Positions 8,551 to 19,250 of a stretch of DNA of 64,000 nucleotides are shown in pieces. Both the position numbers and the translations under genes were made by a program. The first letter of the stretch is position 1. Every line of letters starts with the position of its first letter. Under the pieces are notes generated by a model that had not been told where the DNA came from, made no database searches, and saw nothing but the letters and a program-made list of their open reading frames with translations. The DNA is from Daphnia carinata (lineage: Eukaryota; Arthropoda; Branchiopoda; Diplostraca; Daphniidae): the NCBI RefSeq assembly GCF_022539665.2, contig NC_081339.1, forward strand, positions 5,632,017 through 5,696,016. Direction: 5' to 3'.

Positions 8551-10778
8551 TTAAATAACACCGCAGTCTATTACGTTTGCAAAATTACTTTCGTTGACCT
8601 GACGGATCTTGCTAATCCTGTTTAAAACGTTAAGGCCAACGACTACGTGGCCAAAAACTGTGCTCGTCGTCTTCGTATCCGAGATCGGCTCTCCTAAGAG
8701 GATTTGGAAATCGGGCGAAACAAGTGTTCCCCAAACGTTGTCTTCTTTGACGGTGAAAAAAACAGAGCCAAGTTTGGGCGGTAGTCTCGAGACATCAGCA
8801 ATGAACAGAAGATTTTCATGATCGAGGATTTGCCCTCCCCTCACAGAAGGAATGCTATTAGAGGCCGGCAATCCATTGAGGCCTATGTGTTGCTGCGCAT
8901 TAAAATGTATTCATTTAATTGCTATACTAAAGAACTGGTCATCTGATGTCTTACCGGAAATACTAATGAGCCTAGGTATCCGGGAGGTATATTACCAGTA
9001 CAAAACTCCCGGAATTTTGAAGCCATAATGGGTGCAAGTTGATCGTCGACCTTCAAAATTACGCGTTCGCTTGGTTGGTCATCTATCAGAAACTGAAAAT
9101 AGCACATCGTACCGTTGCTAGATGGCTTTAGCCTGAAATGTGTCCAATACGCCCATGTAGGATTACTACCCGACTTATAACATTAAGTAGTCGATGATTC
9201 GAATACTTTTCGCTGGATTCGTAGGTTAGGTGTTTCTCCATGACCACATCGAATCTAGTAGCAGGTATCCCACGACATTTCTTTAAAGACGCGGTTTCAG
9301 CGCCCGGATCATCGACTAATCGCTTAGAGCTTTGCTGCATCCCTGAGCAAGAAGCTAAAGACCCACAATAATAATATAAACGTGTACATGAATTAAAGTA
9401 AAAACAACAAAACATACGGCGCGGCTCATCATTTTCAAAGTTTTTCTCATCTTTTTCGCAGCCATCTCCTTCTCTTTTCAGACAATCGTCCATCTTCAGA
9501 TCGTCGTTGTCCTCCACGGCCATGTTATCCTTACCACTGCTGTCGGTGTTCATTGCCGAATCGTTGCCTGAATTTGAAAATTCACCACTCAGGAGCGTAA
9601 TTAAGAAAGCAAGGATTTCACATATGCTGTAAAAAAAGGAGAAAAAAATGTATACATTTAGATTGTTTTGATACGCATAGAAATATAATTACGCTTGGTG
9701 CTTGGACTTAAATTCGTCTCCACCCTGAAGCAGTTTAGCCCTTTAAACCAGTTAACAAGATCAGTTGGAGATGTGTCACTAGAAAAATGAGCTAGGTATT
9801 CAGAATCGTGTTGCGCACTGCCATAAGTATTCAGGATGCCGAGCACGTCTAATTGCATAGCTTTGGCTTCTCTAGATTTTTCGGTGAACCTGAAAGTAGA
9901 TTGGTTCTATACTAAGTACACTTTTTTAAAACTGAAAAAACTGAATTCTTTTTTTACCTGTCTATCAGTTCATCAATGTGGTTCATTGTTTTGTGTCTGT
10001 TTATGTCTGCTTCCAACGAAGCATCAAAAACCTCAGTTGACTTAAGGCATTCCAACTGAGCAATTGTAGTGACAATTGATGCATCCCTGTGAGTTATTTC
10101 CAACTGAAGCCATCTAATCCAGGCAAGGACTACCTGATGGATAGATTGAATTTTGTGACAATCTTTGAGAGCCTGATCACACATTGAACTGGTTTGACTA
10201 ATTTTAGATTTATGATGCTCTAAACGATTATTGTAAACATCAAGGTAGTCAGAAGTTTTATGTTTCTCGTGCAAGCAGGCATCCAATGCAGTAATATTAC
10301 AGTTTGTGCACCAAAGCTGTTTCTTCCTAAGAGAAGGGCAGAAATATTTTAACTCATAAAGAGATACCCCATTAAACTGAATAGTTTTCAACCCTTTCTC
10401 TTTTTTGCTTGCTCTTGCCCGAGAGGATTCTACTACTTTTAGAAGGTGCAAGGCAACATGATTAGTGACTAATTGTTCACATTTCCTCCTTGAAAGGGTT
10501 GAAGTCGACCTACAGACAGGGCATGCTATTTTATTTCTGCCTACAGGCCCGCTTAAATCCTTAAATGCAAATGAAATGTAAATACTATGTGAGTACTGTA
10601 TGAGTATTTGGAAGAATGTAGCACCTTGATACAGGGTAGACAAAAGAAGTGGTAACACTTTTCCCAATATTGGCACTCGTTCCTTTTCATCAAAATTAAT
10701 AAAACAGATACGGCACGAGACGGAGTCTTCGTCGTCGTATGCCATCGTGGAGTTAACTGTTTCCGATATTTCTGACAT
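8551..10778 (-). CDS. RING/B-box-like coiled-coil protein with C-terminal cyclophilin-like domain
   Basis: Seven exons: 10778-10625, 10559-9958, 9889-9693, 9626-9418, 9354-9207, 9132-8955 and 8892-8551. Start MSEISETVNS at 10778. RING: CRIC, then CYHFFCLPC, then CPVCRS. B-box-like: LWCTNC...ACLHEKH. A coiled coil follows, then DLVNWF, an acidic Ser/Asp/Glu stretch and a KR/KK basic cluster (KRLVDDPGAETASLKKCRG). The last two exons form a cyclophilin fold: CYFQFLIDDQPSERVILKVD, FREFCTGNIPPGYLG, GSVFFTV and VFGHVVVGLNVL. The usual PPIase residues look lost: the FHRIIPGFMCQGGD region is replaced, Q of GSQFF is V, and the active-site His is absent. The domain may bind without catalysing. A one-base frame break at about 10658 lies in the RING; retaining intron 1 keeps one long frame that lacks the CYHFFC half. 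The N-terminal module matches the gene at 1341-5082 segment by segment. An E3 ubiquitin-ligase role is inferred from RING/B-box families. Confidence 0.75.
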
Positions 10779-11006
10779 TTTCAAATGCACCGCACAGCAT
10801 GCATACAAAACACGAATAGATGAGAATGCAGACGACTAGAAACAGAATCTGCGGTTCATAACTTCAAATCATTTCCATATCAATACTACGCAGCAAATTT
10901 GTATTTAAAAATTTGAAAAGCACACGAATCATGTTTACGCTTAATTTGAACATTCATCAACGAAGATTTAACATTCGAAAAATAAATGTATTAAAATGCG
11001 CAACAC

Positions 11007-11821
11007 CAGAGTCATAGAAACCTGGTTGCTCTACGGTGTGTGTAAATGCCACAAGGATTTGCGGGGACTTGTGGTCGAAATTTCCGCCCTTTTGTGGGCG
11101 GAGCTGGCAGCGTCAGAGAGCCATCTGTTGACTAGAATTAGAGATATCCTGACATCGTGCAATAGAATCATAAGGGATACGACATAAAATATCAGTTGTT
11201 GGGTCTAGTGGTTAGCACCCTCGATTGCCATGCGGGAGGCCCAAGTTCGAATCCAGTAGTTGCATTATCTTTTTTCCATTTCCTAACGTATGCTGACCAC
11301 ACGCTGCGCTAGGTTCCACTTTCCACTGTTTTTCCACTCATTTCAATTCTGTATTAAAATTTTATATTACGTAATTTTATATTAGTATTATATCTATTAA
11401 GCCTCTCTGACAATTAACTTGTTTGCGCAAGAAGTATTGCGCGCTGACAGGCCGTTATTATAGTAGGCCATGCTTGAAAAAGACACGCTTGACTTGGCCA
11501 TCCGACTACTCTAAGTACAGTATATTGCAGAAAAATGTGGCGGTTTTCCCTATGCTTTGTTTGCCAAACCTGACACATTTCACTGCAACCTCCTGTACAA
11601 ACCGCTGGAGTAAAGTACTAAGTACTTCCCCCTCGTTTGGCGGGTCTGCTATGATTGGCTGTCGAAATTTTGGCAGGACATAGCTCATTGGTTGGGGGCC
11701 ATGTAGTACTCCACCAAAACCGCTAGGTTCGCTATTTAACTGCCAGAATTCGACCACAAGTCCCCGCAAACCCTTGTAGCATTTACACACACCGTAGAGC
11801 AACCAGGTTTCTATGACTCTG
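11007..11821. mobile_element. Non-autonomous DNA transposon with long inverted repeats, 815 bp
   Basis: The first ~75 bp (starting CAGAGTCATAGAAACCTGG) recur as reverse complement at the right end with about two mismatches. Both ends are flanked by the same 7-bp sequence, GCAACAC (11000-11006 and 11822-11828), which fits a target-site duplication. Termini starting CAGAG resemble hAT elements, but 7 rather than 8 bp leaves the superfamily open. No transposase frame is visible. Confidence 0.8.
11193..11270 (+). other. tRNA-Gly-like sequence inside the transposon
   Basis: GGTCTAGTGGTTAGCA (box-A-like), TTGCCATG (anticodon-loop-like, GCC) and AGTTCGAATCC (box B) are spaced as in a tRNA. The T-stem and acceptor stem do not pair well by eye, so this looks like a tRNA pseudogene or captured RNA polymerase III promoter rather than a working tRNA gene. 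Confidence 0.35.
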
Positions 11822-11828
11822 GCAACAC

Positions 11829-12955
11829 TGTAAACACGTGGTTTCTGGGTTTCTGCGTAATGTAAGCAAATGTGGCAATGTTGCGTTCGTTTCAAAGAAC
11901 AAACTCATCTTCCGTTTCCGTGTAAGCTACAGGTCGCGCTCAGGCTGTCCGTCTCCATTGTTAACGAAGGTAGTTGCCTAGTGAATCATCTGGGGCTTGT
12001 TTTCCACATATGAAACGGTTTATTTGTTGCCGGAATTGGAATCTTAGTTTAAATGTTATCGTTTTTGTCACCATAACGTGGTAAGTAAATGTAGTCGATG
12101 TTTGTTTATTTTTTTAAATCCTCGTTACGTTTTCTTCTCATTTGCAAAACGTTGAATTAACTTTGCCCTTCTAAAGCAATGCCGCGTTGTAGCAAGCTTC
12201 TGGCCCCAATCAGTATTCAAGTCGTAACTAAGATGACATCTTCTAATTATTTTATTGACAAAAAATTTTTTGCATGTTTTATTTAGTTGTATGGCTTACA
12301 ATTATAAACTGGTGATTGTTAATATTAACAGGAATGGCATAACTATCCTTATGGTTTACTTGTGTTGCACTTTTGACTTCGTCAGCATGGAATGAAGCAA
12401 TGAAAATATGTGTGATACAGCTGGTGTCATAATTTCGTGCCATATTTGCCTATTACAGTTCAAGAGAGACAACCTGAAACCAAAATAATTTGACTGTATA
12501 AGAAATTCTCAAATTCTTAAAAGGTTCATTATTTTCATTTAATTTAATTGCCTGGTCACCATTATTTTTGCTTTACATTCAAACAAGCAAAAATTCTACT
12601 CCACGATTAATTTTTTCATTTTAAAATAAAAAAGTGGTTTTTTTTTTTTAAGGACGATTCCATATCTTGTTCCACTCCCGCAACCCGACGAATATATCAG
12701 GGTTCCAGTTAGAAGGTTTAGCAGCAAACAACATTATTTTACATGGGGTCACCATAGCAATGGCCCGAGCCCATCAATTTGTGGAAGTGGAAAAGCAAGA
12801 AAAAGTATATTTGGTAACCTGAAACCATGTCGTTTTGAGGTTACATTAAAGGCACAATTATCTTAGGCTTATTTTTATTTGTTGTATGACTGTTTGTTTT
12901 CTATATTAAAATAACAAACATCAATTTTAGCTCTGAATTCCTCGGCACAAATGTT
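11829..12955. other. Intergenic, no gene seen
   Basis: A+T-rich sequence with several short open frames that lack splice-site support or known motifs. I see nothing I can name. Confidence 0.5.
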
Positions 12956-14640
12956 AAAAAAAAACTGGTGCACTCGCTGCACCGTTCTAGGCACAACCAT
13001 CTGTCGACAGCAGCAACACGAGATGCGCTATCTGGCTGAAGCGTTGAAAGAGACTTCTGTGGTGGTTGAAAGTTAAATTTACCAGTGCTGCGTCATGGGG
13101 GATAAGGCTATCGAGTATGGCCAGCGAGTCCTTCAGCACTATACCGTGATATCCTCAATTCTTCGCAGCTTGTTCAGGTTATTTTTTTGTGTTTATAGTT
13201 TCTGTTTCTTTCAAAATAATCCTATGTGCCATTCTTTTTATGATCAATAGCGTGACATCATGAGTCGCATGTTAACCAACGATAGCAACGTTGCTCTAAT
13301 GGAAAGCGGAAAGCAAGCCGTCCATAATCTGTGTTTCCCCCCGTGCTTTTGAAGATACGGAGAAAGACGTCGTCCTTACTATGGCAAAGGCAAAAAAAAA
13401 AACTTAAAGAAACGGTAAAAAGTTATTATTAGGTTCGAGCTCTACTTTGTGAATAACAGGATTTTTCCCATCAAGTCATTGATGGTTGGCTCAAAGACGG
13501 TAATTGCTGTCAGTTTGCCTCCCGCCAACTTTTACAAAATCTGATGGCAATAGAAACAAATCTTATCGACATTTCGTTTGTTAAAGACAATCCAGAAAAT
13601 CTTTCCTTACATTCGATCGATTTGCCGAAACAATGGAGGCTAGTCACTCCGATCCCATAGTAAAAGGTTAGTGATTCTAGATTTTAATTTCTCCGTTTGT
13701 TTATACCCATGTTTTATTCCTTTACAGCTTTTCAGTCTTTTAACTGGGGATTTCAGAGGTCGCAATAAATGAACATAAACAAGCAAACGGTGTTTGTAGC
13801 CAAAACCTTTTATATGGGCGAAGAAAATAAGATTACAAAGCAAACCGATGGTGAACTCTTCTCAAAATTTCATTCAGTCAGGTTTTTTATGTTTCCATTT
13901 GCAACAGGTGGCGTATTAAAAGAACTCTCCGTCGAAATGGGTAATCAAACAAGTAATCGACGAGAAGCAGTAATAGTTTTGCGGCCACCAAAATACCTGC
14001 AAAACATTCAACAGAAACGACCGCTTTCTGTGATTCGCTTTTACGACCACCAATCGTCAGAAGTACGTTTTATTCTTCCATTTATTGCCGTACTTTTGTG
14101 TCTTATTTGTTGACGGACAGGAATGAGAGGCAAAATTGTAACTAAGTCTTCAGGGAAAGGAGCTAGAAGTTCGGTTAATGGCGACAACAGCAGCCGCTTT
14201 AAAAATACTCTTTTCGTTCGAGTGAGCAGTAACGGAGTATTTACAGAACGGGTTTTTATACAACTCGAGCGCATGAGGGCCCCTAACATTTGTGGCAAGT
14301 TTGTAAACATATTTACCAAGAAAAACGGTTTTCAAAGGTTAAAAATCTTAAAAGGTAATATTGCGGAAAAATTTCTATGCCACGGAAATTAATGAAATGT
14401 TTAGGTAGTCAAAGGTGAATCGGTTTCTTGCAGCCCGGAGTTGTTCCATAACTACACACGTTTGAAGATAGATCTAATATTTCGTTGCTGACGAATTAGA
14501 CGTGGATGAAAAAGGTGGATTATTGTGCTTTCATATCAAGATCTATGACAGTGGGATCACTCGGGCATCCACCGAGTTCAACGTAGTTCTTAACAACCGA
14601 CAACAATCATCACAAGGAAATCTGCCTAGGTACGAAACTT
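12956..14640 (+). pseudogene. Decayed or highly diverged multi-exon gene
   Basis: Several coding-like stretches follow one another with acceptor/donor-like borders but do not join in one frame. They include LKKNWCTRCTVLGTTICRQ, GDKAIEYGQRVLQHYTVIS, MLTNDSNVALMESGKQAV, RQLLQNLMAIETNLIDISF with ENLSLHSIDLPKQW, GGVLKELSVEMGNQTSN, and FVRVSSNGVFTERVFIQLE. The stretch around RQLLQNLMAIETNLIDISF faintly resembles the GAIN region of adhesion-type receptors, but the similarity is too weak to rely on. Stops and frame changes suggest a pseudogene; a rapidly evolving gene with many small exons is the alternative. Confidence 0.3.
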
Positions 14641-14903
14641 GGTAGAATAGTAATATTAAAAAAGATCTTTCTCTTGATTTGGTTCGGTGATGAGAAATTT
14701 TAGAATTTCCCTGCACTTGATTGGCTTTGGCTTCTACACTTATACCCTGACGTGTCAACCGCTATCGCAGACGGGATTACCACTTCCTCTATATTTCACT
14801 ATGGAAATTAAGGAGGAAGTGGACTTTGAAAATATGTCTCCGTTAGTATTTGGTGTTATTTTCTTGTCTACGAAGATCATGAAAGGATCATTTGTGTAGG
14901 AAA

Positions 14904-15719
14904 ATGAAGGTTTTTGTAAGTCTGATCATCAGCTGCATTTCTTGTGTTAACTTTGTTCAAATTGTCGGTAATTGGTTTAAAGTTCATGTTCCAAAGATCG
15001 TAATCGTGACTATTTCCGTTTTCCAAAATTCAGATGGCCAAACCTGCGACAAGAGAAACCAATTGGGTACCTGTGCGACATTGACATGTCCACCGGCGCA
15101 AAATGGTGCAATTTGCGAAAAGAGACGCTGCGTGAATAACAATGAAGGAACTGCTCCTTATGTTGTTGTCATTAGTTCCGCAGCTTCTGGTGCTCTCGTA
15201 TTATTGTTAATCATACTCGTTGTAACAGGATTGTGTATCCGATCACGGAGGTTGGTAACGCCTATTGTTTACGTCACTATTTTCCATTACCTTTTTATTT
15301 AAAGCTTTCCCGTGTCTTTTTGTTACAAAACCTGAATTTTAAGACAAAGCAGAGGTGTTCCTGATCCCAAAATGTCGGTACCACCTGTAGCGAATTCGTA
15401 CCTTTTCCGCTCACCATCAGCAACGACAAGACTCGTCAATGCGGCCTACAACCCACGTCCTCCTCTTCCGCTGATTGACGTCGAAGACGAAAATCCGTAT
15501 GAGTACGAAACAGTCGATTTTCCAGAACTCAAACCGCAGTTGACTAATTCAACGTGAGTTTTAGTAGCATTTCAATTATATTGAGATACATATAATTATT
15601 TTTGACATTGTTATTCTGCCAGAAGCGATGAAGCGGAAAACGGTTATTTGATTCCAACTCCTTTAACAAAACCAAAACTTCCTCCTCCTCAAATTTTGGA
15701 TCCTGCATACAACTACTGA
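14904..15719 (+). CDS. Small type I membrane protein with Cys-rich ectodomain and Tyr/Pro-rich tail
   Basis: Exon 1 encodes a signal peptide (MKVFVSLIISCISCVNFVQI). Exon 2, from about 15034, gives a short ectodomain with six cysteines (TCDKRNQLGTCATLTCPP... ICEKRRC) and a transmembrane helix (SGALVLLLIILVVTGLCI). Two further exons (about 15350-15553 and 15622-15719) encode the cytoplasmic tail, with ENPYEYETVDFPEL, NGYLIPTP and KPKLPPPQILDP. The Tyr motifs and the polyproline segment could recruit SH2/SH3 or endocytic adaptors; that is inference. The tail resembles that of the next gene (16093-18017). The donor after exon 2 (gttggt) is weak, and the family is not one I recognise. Confidence 0.65.
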
Positions 15720-16092
15720 ATGACGGGCAATACAATTGCTAGTGGGATCTAGGTCTTTACTTTCGGGTGTTGAAAGGATTTTTGGTCATTGTTAACATTG
15801 ATCTTTTTCTAGAATCCTGCTCTGAATCTATTCCGCCTAGAAATATTGGTTGCATTTTTTAAAATTATATTTTCATTCAAATGTTTCATTTTTTTTTATT
15901 GTTGAATTTCTGCTCTTTAATTTTATTGCCGTTAAATTTATATCAACACAGGAAACCAATTTCCGTCGCCGCTGCGAATAGAAGAGAATAATAACCACCA
16001 AGGAAAAATAACCGTCGAATTTCAAATATTTTTTCAGAGTTCCTTTTATTCTGGCCCGCAGAACCAGTCGGATATTCTGCGGAGACGCAAAC

Positions 16093-18017
16093 ATGTTCTT
16101 ATCCACAAAAATTGTTACCACCTCGATTTACAGTGCTTTACTTCTAGGATTCCTTCAGATCTATGGTAATAGTACATTTCCATCTAAAATTAGTTTACCT
16201 GTTAATTTTTAATTCGGGTTGTGCACGTCTAGGATGCAAGGCAACGAGATGTGGCGCTAAATTTGAAAATGCTAAGTGTTCCGACAATCTGTGCTGTTCA
16301 ACTTCTGGATATTGTGGTGAAACGATAGAACATTGCCTTACAATGTGTAATCCAAAATATGGCCGCTGCGATCCTTTCAGAGGTACACTGGTTTACTAGA
16401 ATGTTAACAAATTAATAATTAAGTTTTTTTTTCATTTGCGAGATCCTTAGTCAATGCATCGATTGGATTCCGCGTTGAAGGTAAGCACGTCTTCTCGCGT
16501 TTAACGTGTCGTTGATATAATTCATTCACCAAACGTTTTACTCCTTAGGAAACCAGTGCGGTTCGGGAAATGATTTTAGATATTGTGCCGGCAGCATGTG
16601 TTGTTCAGAATACGGATATTGCGATGTATCGGATGAACATTGTGGTGATGGCTGTCAACCTTATTACGGACGTTGCAATGCAATTGCGAAATGCAATTTA
16701 CCATCATACAATGGCCACATTTTCCCAGAAATAACAAGTCAACAGCGTACGCTGATAAGTGCAAAGAATAATTACTGGTACTTTCTTTGCGAACCGGACC
16801 ATATTTTGAAAAATGTTACACGGCGGCTGCAACCGGTCACTTGCAATAACATTGATGGAACTTGGCCAGCAAATTATTATCCGGAATGTGGTAAGTAAAA
16901 TTTACTGAATAAAATTATTCGTTTTATTCTCGATATTCTTTTATTAGTTGAAAACACGGCCTTTAAACACGATGTGATCACGGATGTGGCATTGGACGGG
17001 AATTTAATTACTTGCGACCAAAAACCCAGAAGAAATGAGGTGAAAATTGGAATCTATGATGCGCATTCTTTGATACAAGACATTCGTATTACCGTACGAG
17101 AAAGTTAGTAGGATCATCGTTGGCAAAGAAACTAACCAAATTCGTTACAGAATTTCATTTCTATTTGTAGCCGGTAACTACAACTTCAGTGTGTCGATCG
17201 TGGACATTATCCAAAGGAATAACGTGACTGTCCGCTATACAAAGCGATATGACGGCATTATCAAGTACGGCCAAACTGTCGTTTTCTTCACTAACATGAT
17301 AACACCTTTAATGAACAAGGCGCGAAGATTCGTCCACTTCACTCCCCATGCTGGAATGAGAATATGCGAAATAGAAGTTCATTCCTACAACTCGGGTATG
17401 AGATATCTTTTAAAGAAATTTGATTCTTCTAAACTTCAACGATGTGATGGTGCAAAATAGGAAAATGGAACGAAATTATGTTGGTTGCTGTTGGCATGAG
17501 TTCCGTCATTTTCTTCCTTTTAGCAGCCCTGATAGTAACCGTCTTTTGTTTGCGAAACCAAAGGTTTTTAATAGTTTGAAGTATTCAGTTGATTGTCTTT
17601 GATAATTCTTTTTATATTTAGCAGTACACGCCCTGTCGCAGCTGTTTCTAAAAATAAAAATCAGATAAGCAATAGATACTCGTGGAGAATTAGTCAACAA
17701 GCGCCTCGTCCGCCATGTCTGGATGTCAACTTCCGTGCCTTACATACTTTCAACTATGACGAAAATCACTACGAGTATGAAGAAATCGTCACCTACACGG
17801 ATGTTTCGATACCGCAAACTAATCGGATTCAAACGACAGAATCACTGTAAGCATTTTGCTTCTTTCATCTCTTCTAAATGGTAAATATTTTTCTTATTGG
17901 GGTTATTATTTCGTCAGATGTCCCGAACACTCGTACGATGAAGCAATAAGTTTGGGTGCACACTTGAACAAGCCATATTTACCTCCTCCGCCTGTTCCAC
18001 ATTTCTCAACTGAATGA
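16093..18017 (+). CDS. Membrane receptor-like protein with two hevein-type chitin-binding domains
   Basis: Signal peptide MFLSTKIVTTSIYSALLLGF. Two hevein/CBM18 domains follow, each with the diagnostic CCS motif: first RCG..KCSDNLCCSTSGYCG...HC (about 16248-16336), then QCG..YCAGSMCCSEYGYCD...HCGDGC (16555-16653). Next is a sushi/CCP-like domain (CNLPSYNGHIFPE ... CNNIDGTWPANYYPEC), then a beta-rich domain ending RICEIEVHSYNSG, like the end of F5/8C/fucolectin folds. A transmembrane helix follows (SSVIFFLLAALIVTVFCL), then a cytoplasmic tail with NHYEYEEIVTYTDV, HSYDEAI and PYLPPPPVP. All introns keep frame. Hevein domains are typical of plants and fungi and bind GlcNAc oligomers. A role in sensing or handling chitin at the cell surface, for example immune or cuticle-related, is inference. 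A poly(A) signal lies about 92 bp downstream. Confidence 0.8.
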
Positions 18018-18108
18018 TAGACAAAAGAAATTAATGGCAAACATCATATGATTCAAAAGTCCATTTCTTATGAACAGTTATCTGAAATTGGGATTCTTGA
18101 AGCTTCTT

Positions 18109-18114
18109 AATAAA
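18109..18114 (+). terminator. Poly(A) signal AATAAA
   Basis: The canonical hexamer AATAAA lies about 92 nt after the stop of the hevein-domain gene and before the next start codon, so it is the likely 3' end signal of that transcript. Confidence 0.6.
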
Positions 18115-18292
18115 GATTCAGATTGTGGATATCCTTGTTTGATACGACCTTGCTGGTCTGTGTGGTTGTTCCTAGTGTTCCAACCGGACGTGGTTTTGGA
18201 AGCCATAAAATGGCGTATGTCGGCATAATCGCCGTCATATCCTTTTCTGTATTTTGTTTGTTTTGTTTCAGTGACTGACTTGGCCCTAAGAA

Positions 18293-19250
18293 ATGCAGTT
18301 AATCGTTACTTTAGTCATCTTCGTCATCGCCGTAACCTGTACAATGATGCAGGAAACCAGCGATACACCTGAAGCGATGGTCCTTAAGGAACAAACTGAA
18401 TTACTCAAAACAAAAGTTGTCCGCCTTCGCAACTTGGTGGGTCTAATCATAAATTTGCTGTCTTACTTTGCACTTTAAATTTAAATTGTTGTTTTCTAGA
18501 GGAACCTGTTGAAGAACAGCACGTTCTTTCGTAATTGGGAAGGTAAAACCAGTTGTTTTGAAATTTATACCACAGGATATGTTGGATATTGATTCTTGAC
18601 AAAGGCACTTGCCCGTCGGAGTTGGATGCCCAGGTGCGTTGCTTCAAAATTACTGGGAAACAGGAAAACAATTGTCTTTGCTGGAGCACTGCAGTGGTCT
18701 GGTTTTATGTTTCTTTCCCTTTCTTTTATCATTTTTCTGTATACTTATTGCCACATTCCACAATCAGGTGAAAGTCAACTGGTTCACGGCTACCGCCTTT
18801 TGCGATTACCACGGCATGCATTTGATCTCCTTCTCTTCAAATATTGTAGGCAACAAGAATGGCCTCTCGACACGTCAGTATTGAGCAGTTTGTGTTCATA
18901 GACTTACCATTTAATATGTTCCTTGTATAATTGACGCCTTAGTTTGGAATTCGAACGGCAGAGTTGCAATATGGACTTCAGCGAGTGACGTGATTACTCG
19001 CCGTGCATGGGTCTTCCGCAATGGAGCTATTTTAAGCAAACAAGAAGCACATCGGGGCCAATCGATCGATGGACTCGATGAATTGCTTCTGGAGAACTTG
19101 GAACCGATGCAAAATGGAAGCTATCCAAACCTTAAACTACCCACCACCTGCATCAGTGCCAATATAATCGATTTGGGAACAAACCTAACATTTTATCCGG
19201 AATCGTGTTTGGAAAACAGGCCATTTGTTTGTGAGCAATTTATTCTGTGA
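18293..19250 (+). CDS. Secreted C-type-lectin-like protein
   Basis: Exon 1 encodes a signal peptide (MQLIVTLVIFVIAVTCTMM) and the start of a short coiled coil (LKEQTELLKTKVVRLRN) continued by exon 2 (RNLLKNSTFF). The exon near 18606 begins GTCPSELDAQVRCFKITGK, the usual opening of a C-type lectin domain. After an intron the fold continues with VNWFTATAFCDYHGMHLISF, and the last exon has VAIWTSASDV, WVFRNGA, CIS and the closing CLENRPFVCEQ. The usual Ca-binding motifs EPN/QPD and WND are absent, so sugar binding of the classical kind is doubtful. The exact border of the third exon (near 18698) is uncertain. It sits between the hevein receptor and a second C-type-lectin gene. Confidence 0.65.

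Noticed and set aside
11193-11270. Functional tRNA-Gly gene
   Set aside because: Box A and B are present, but the T-stem and acceptor stem do not pair; treated as a tRNA-like remnant inside a transposon.
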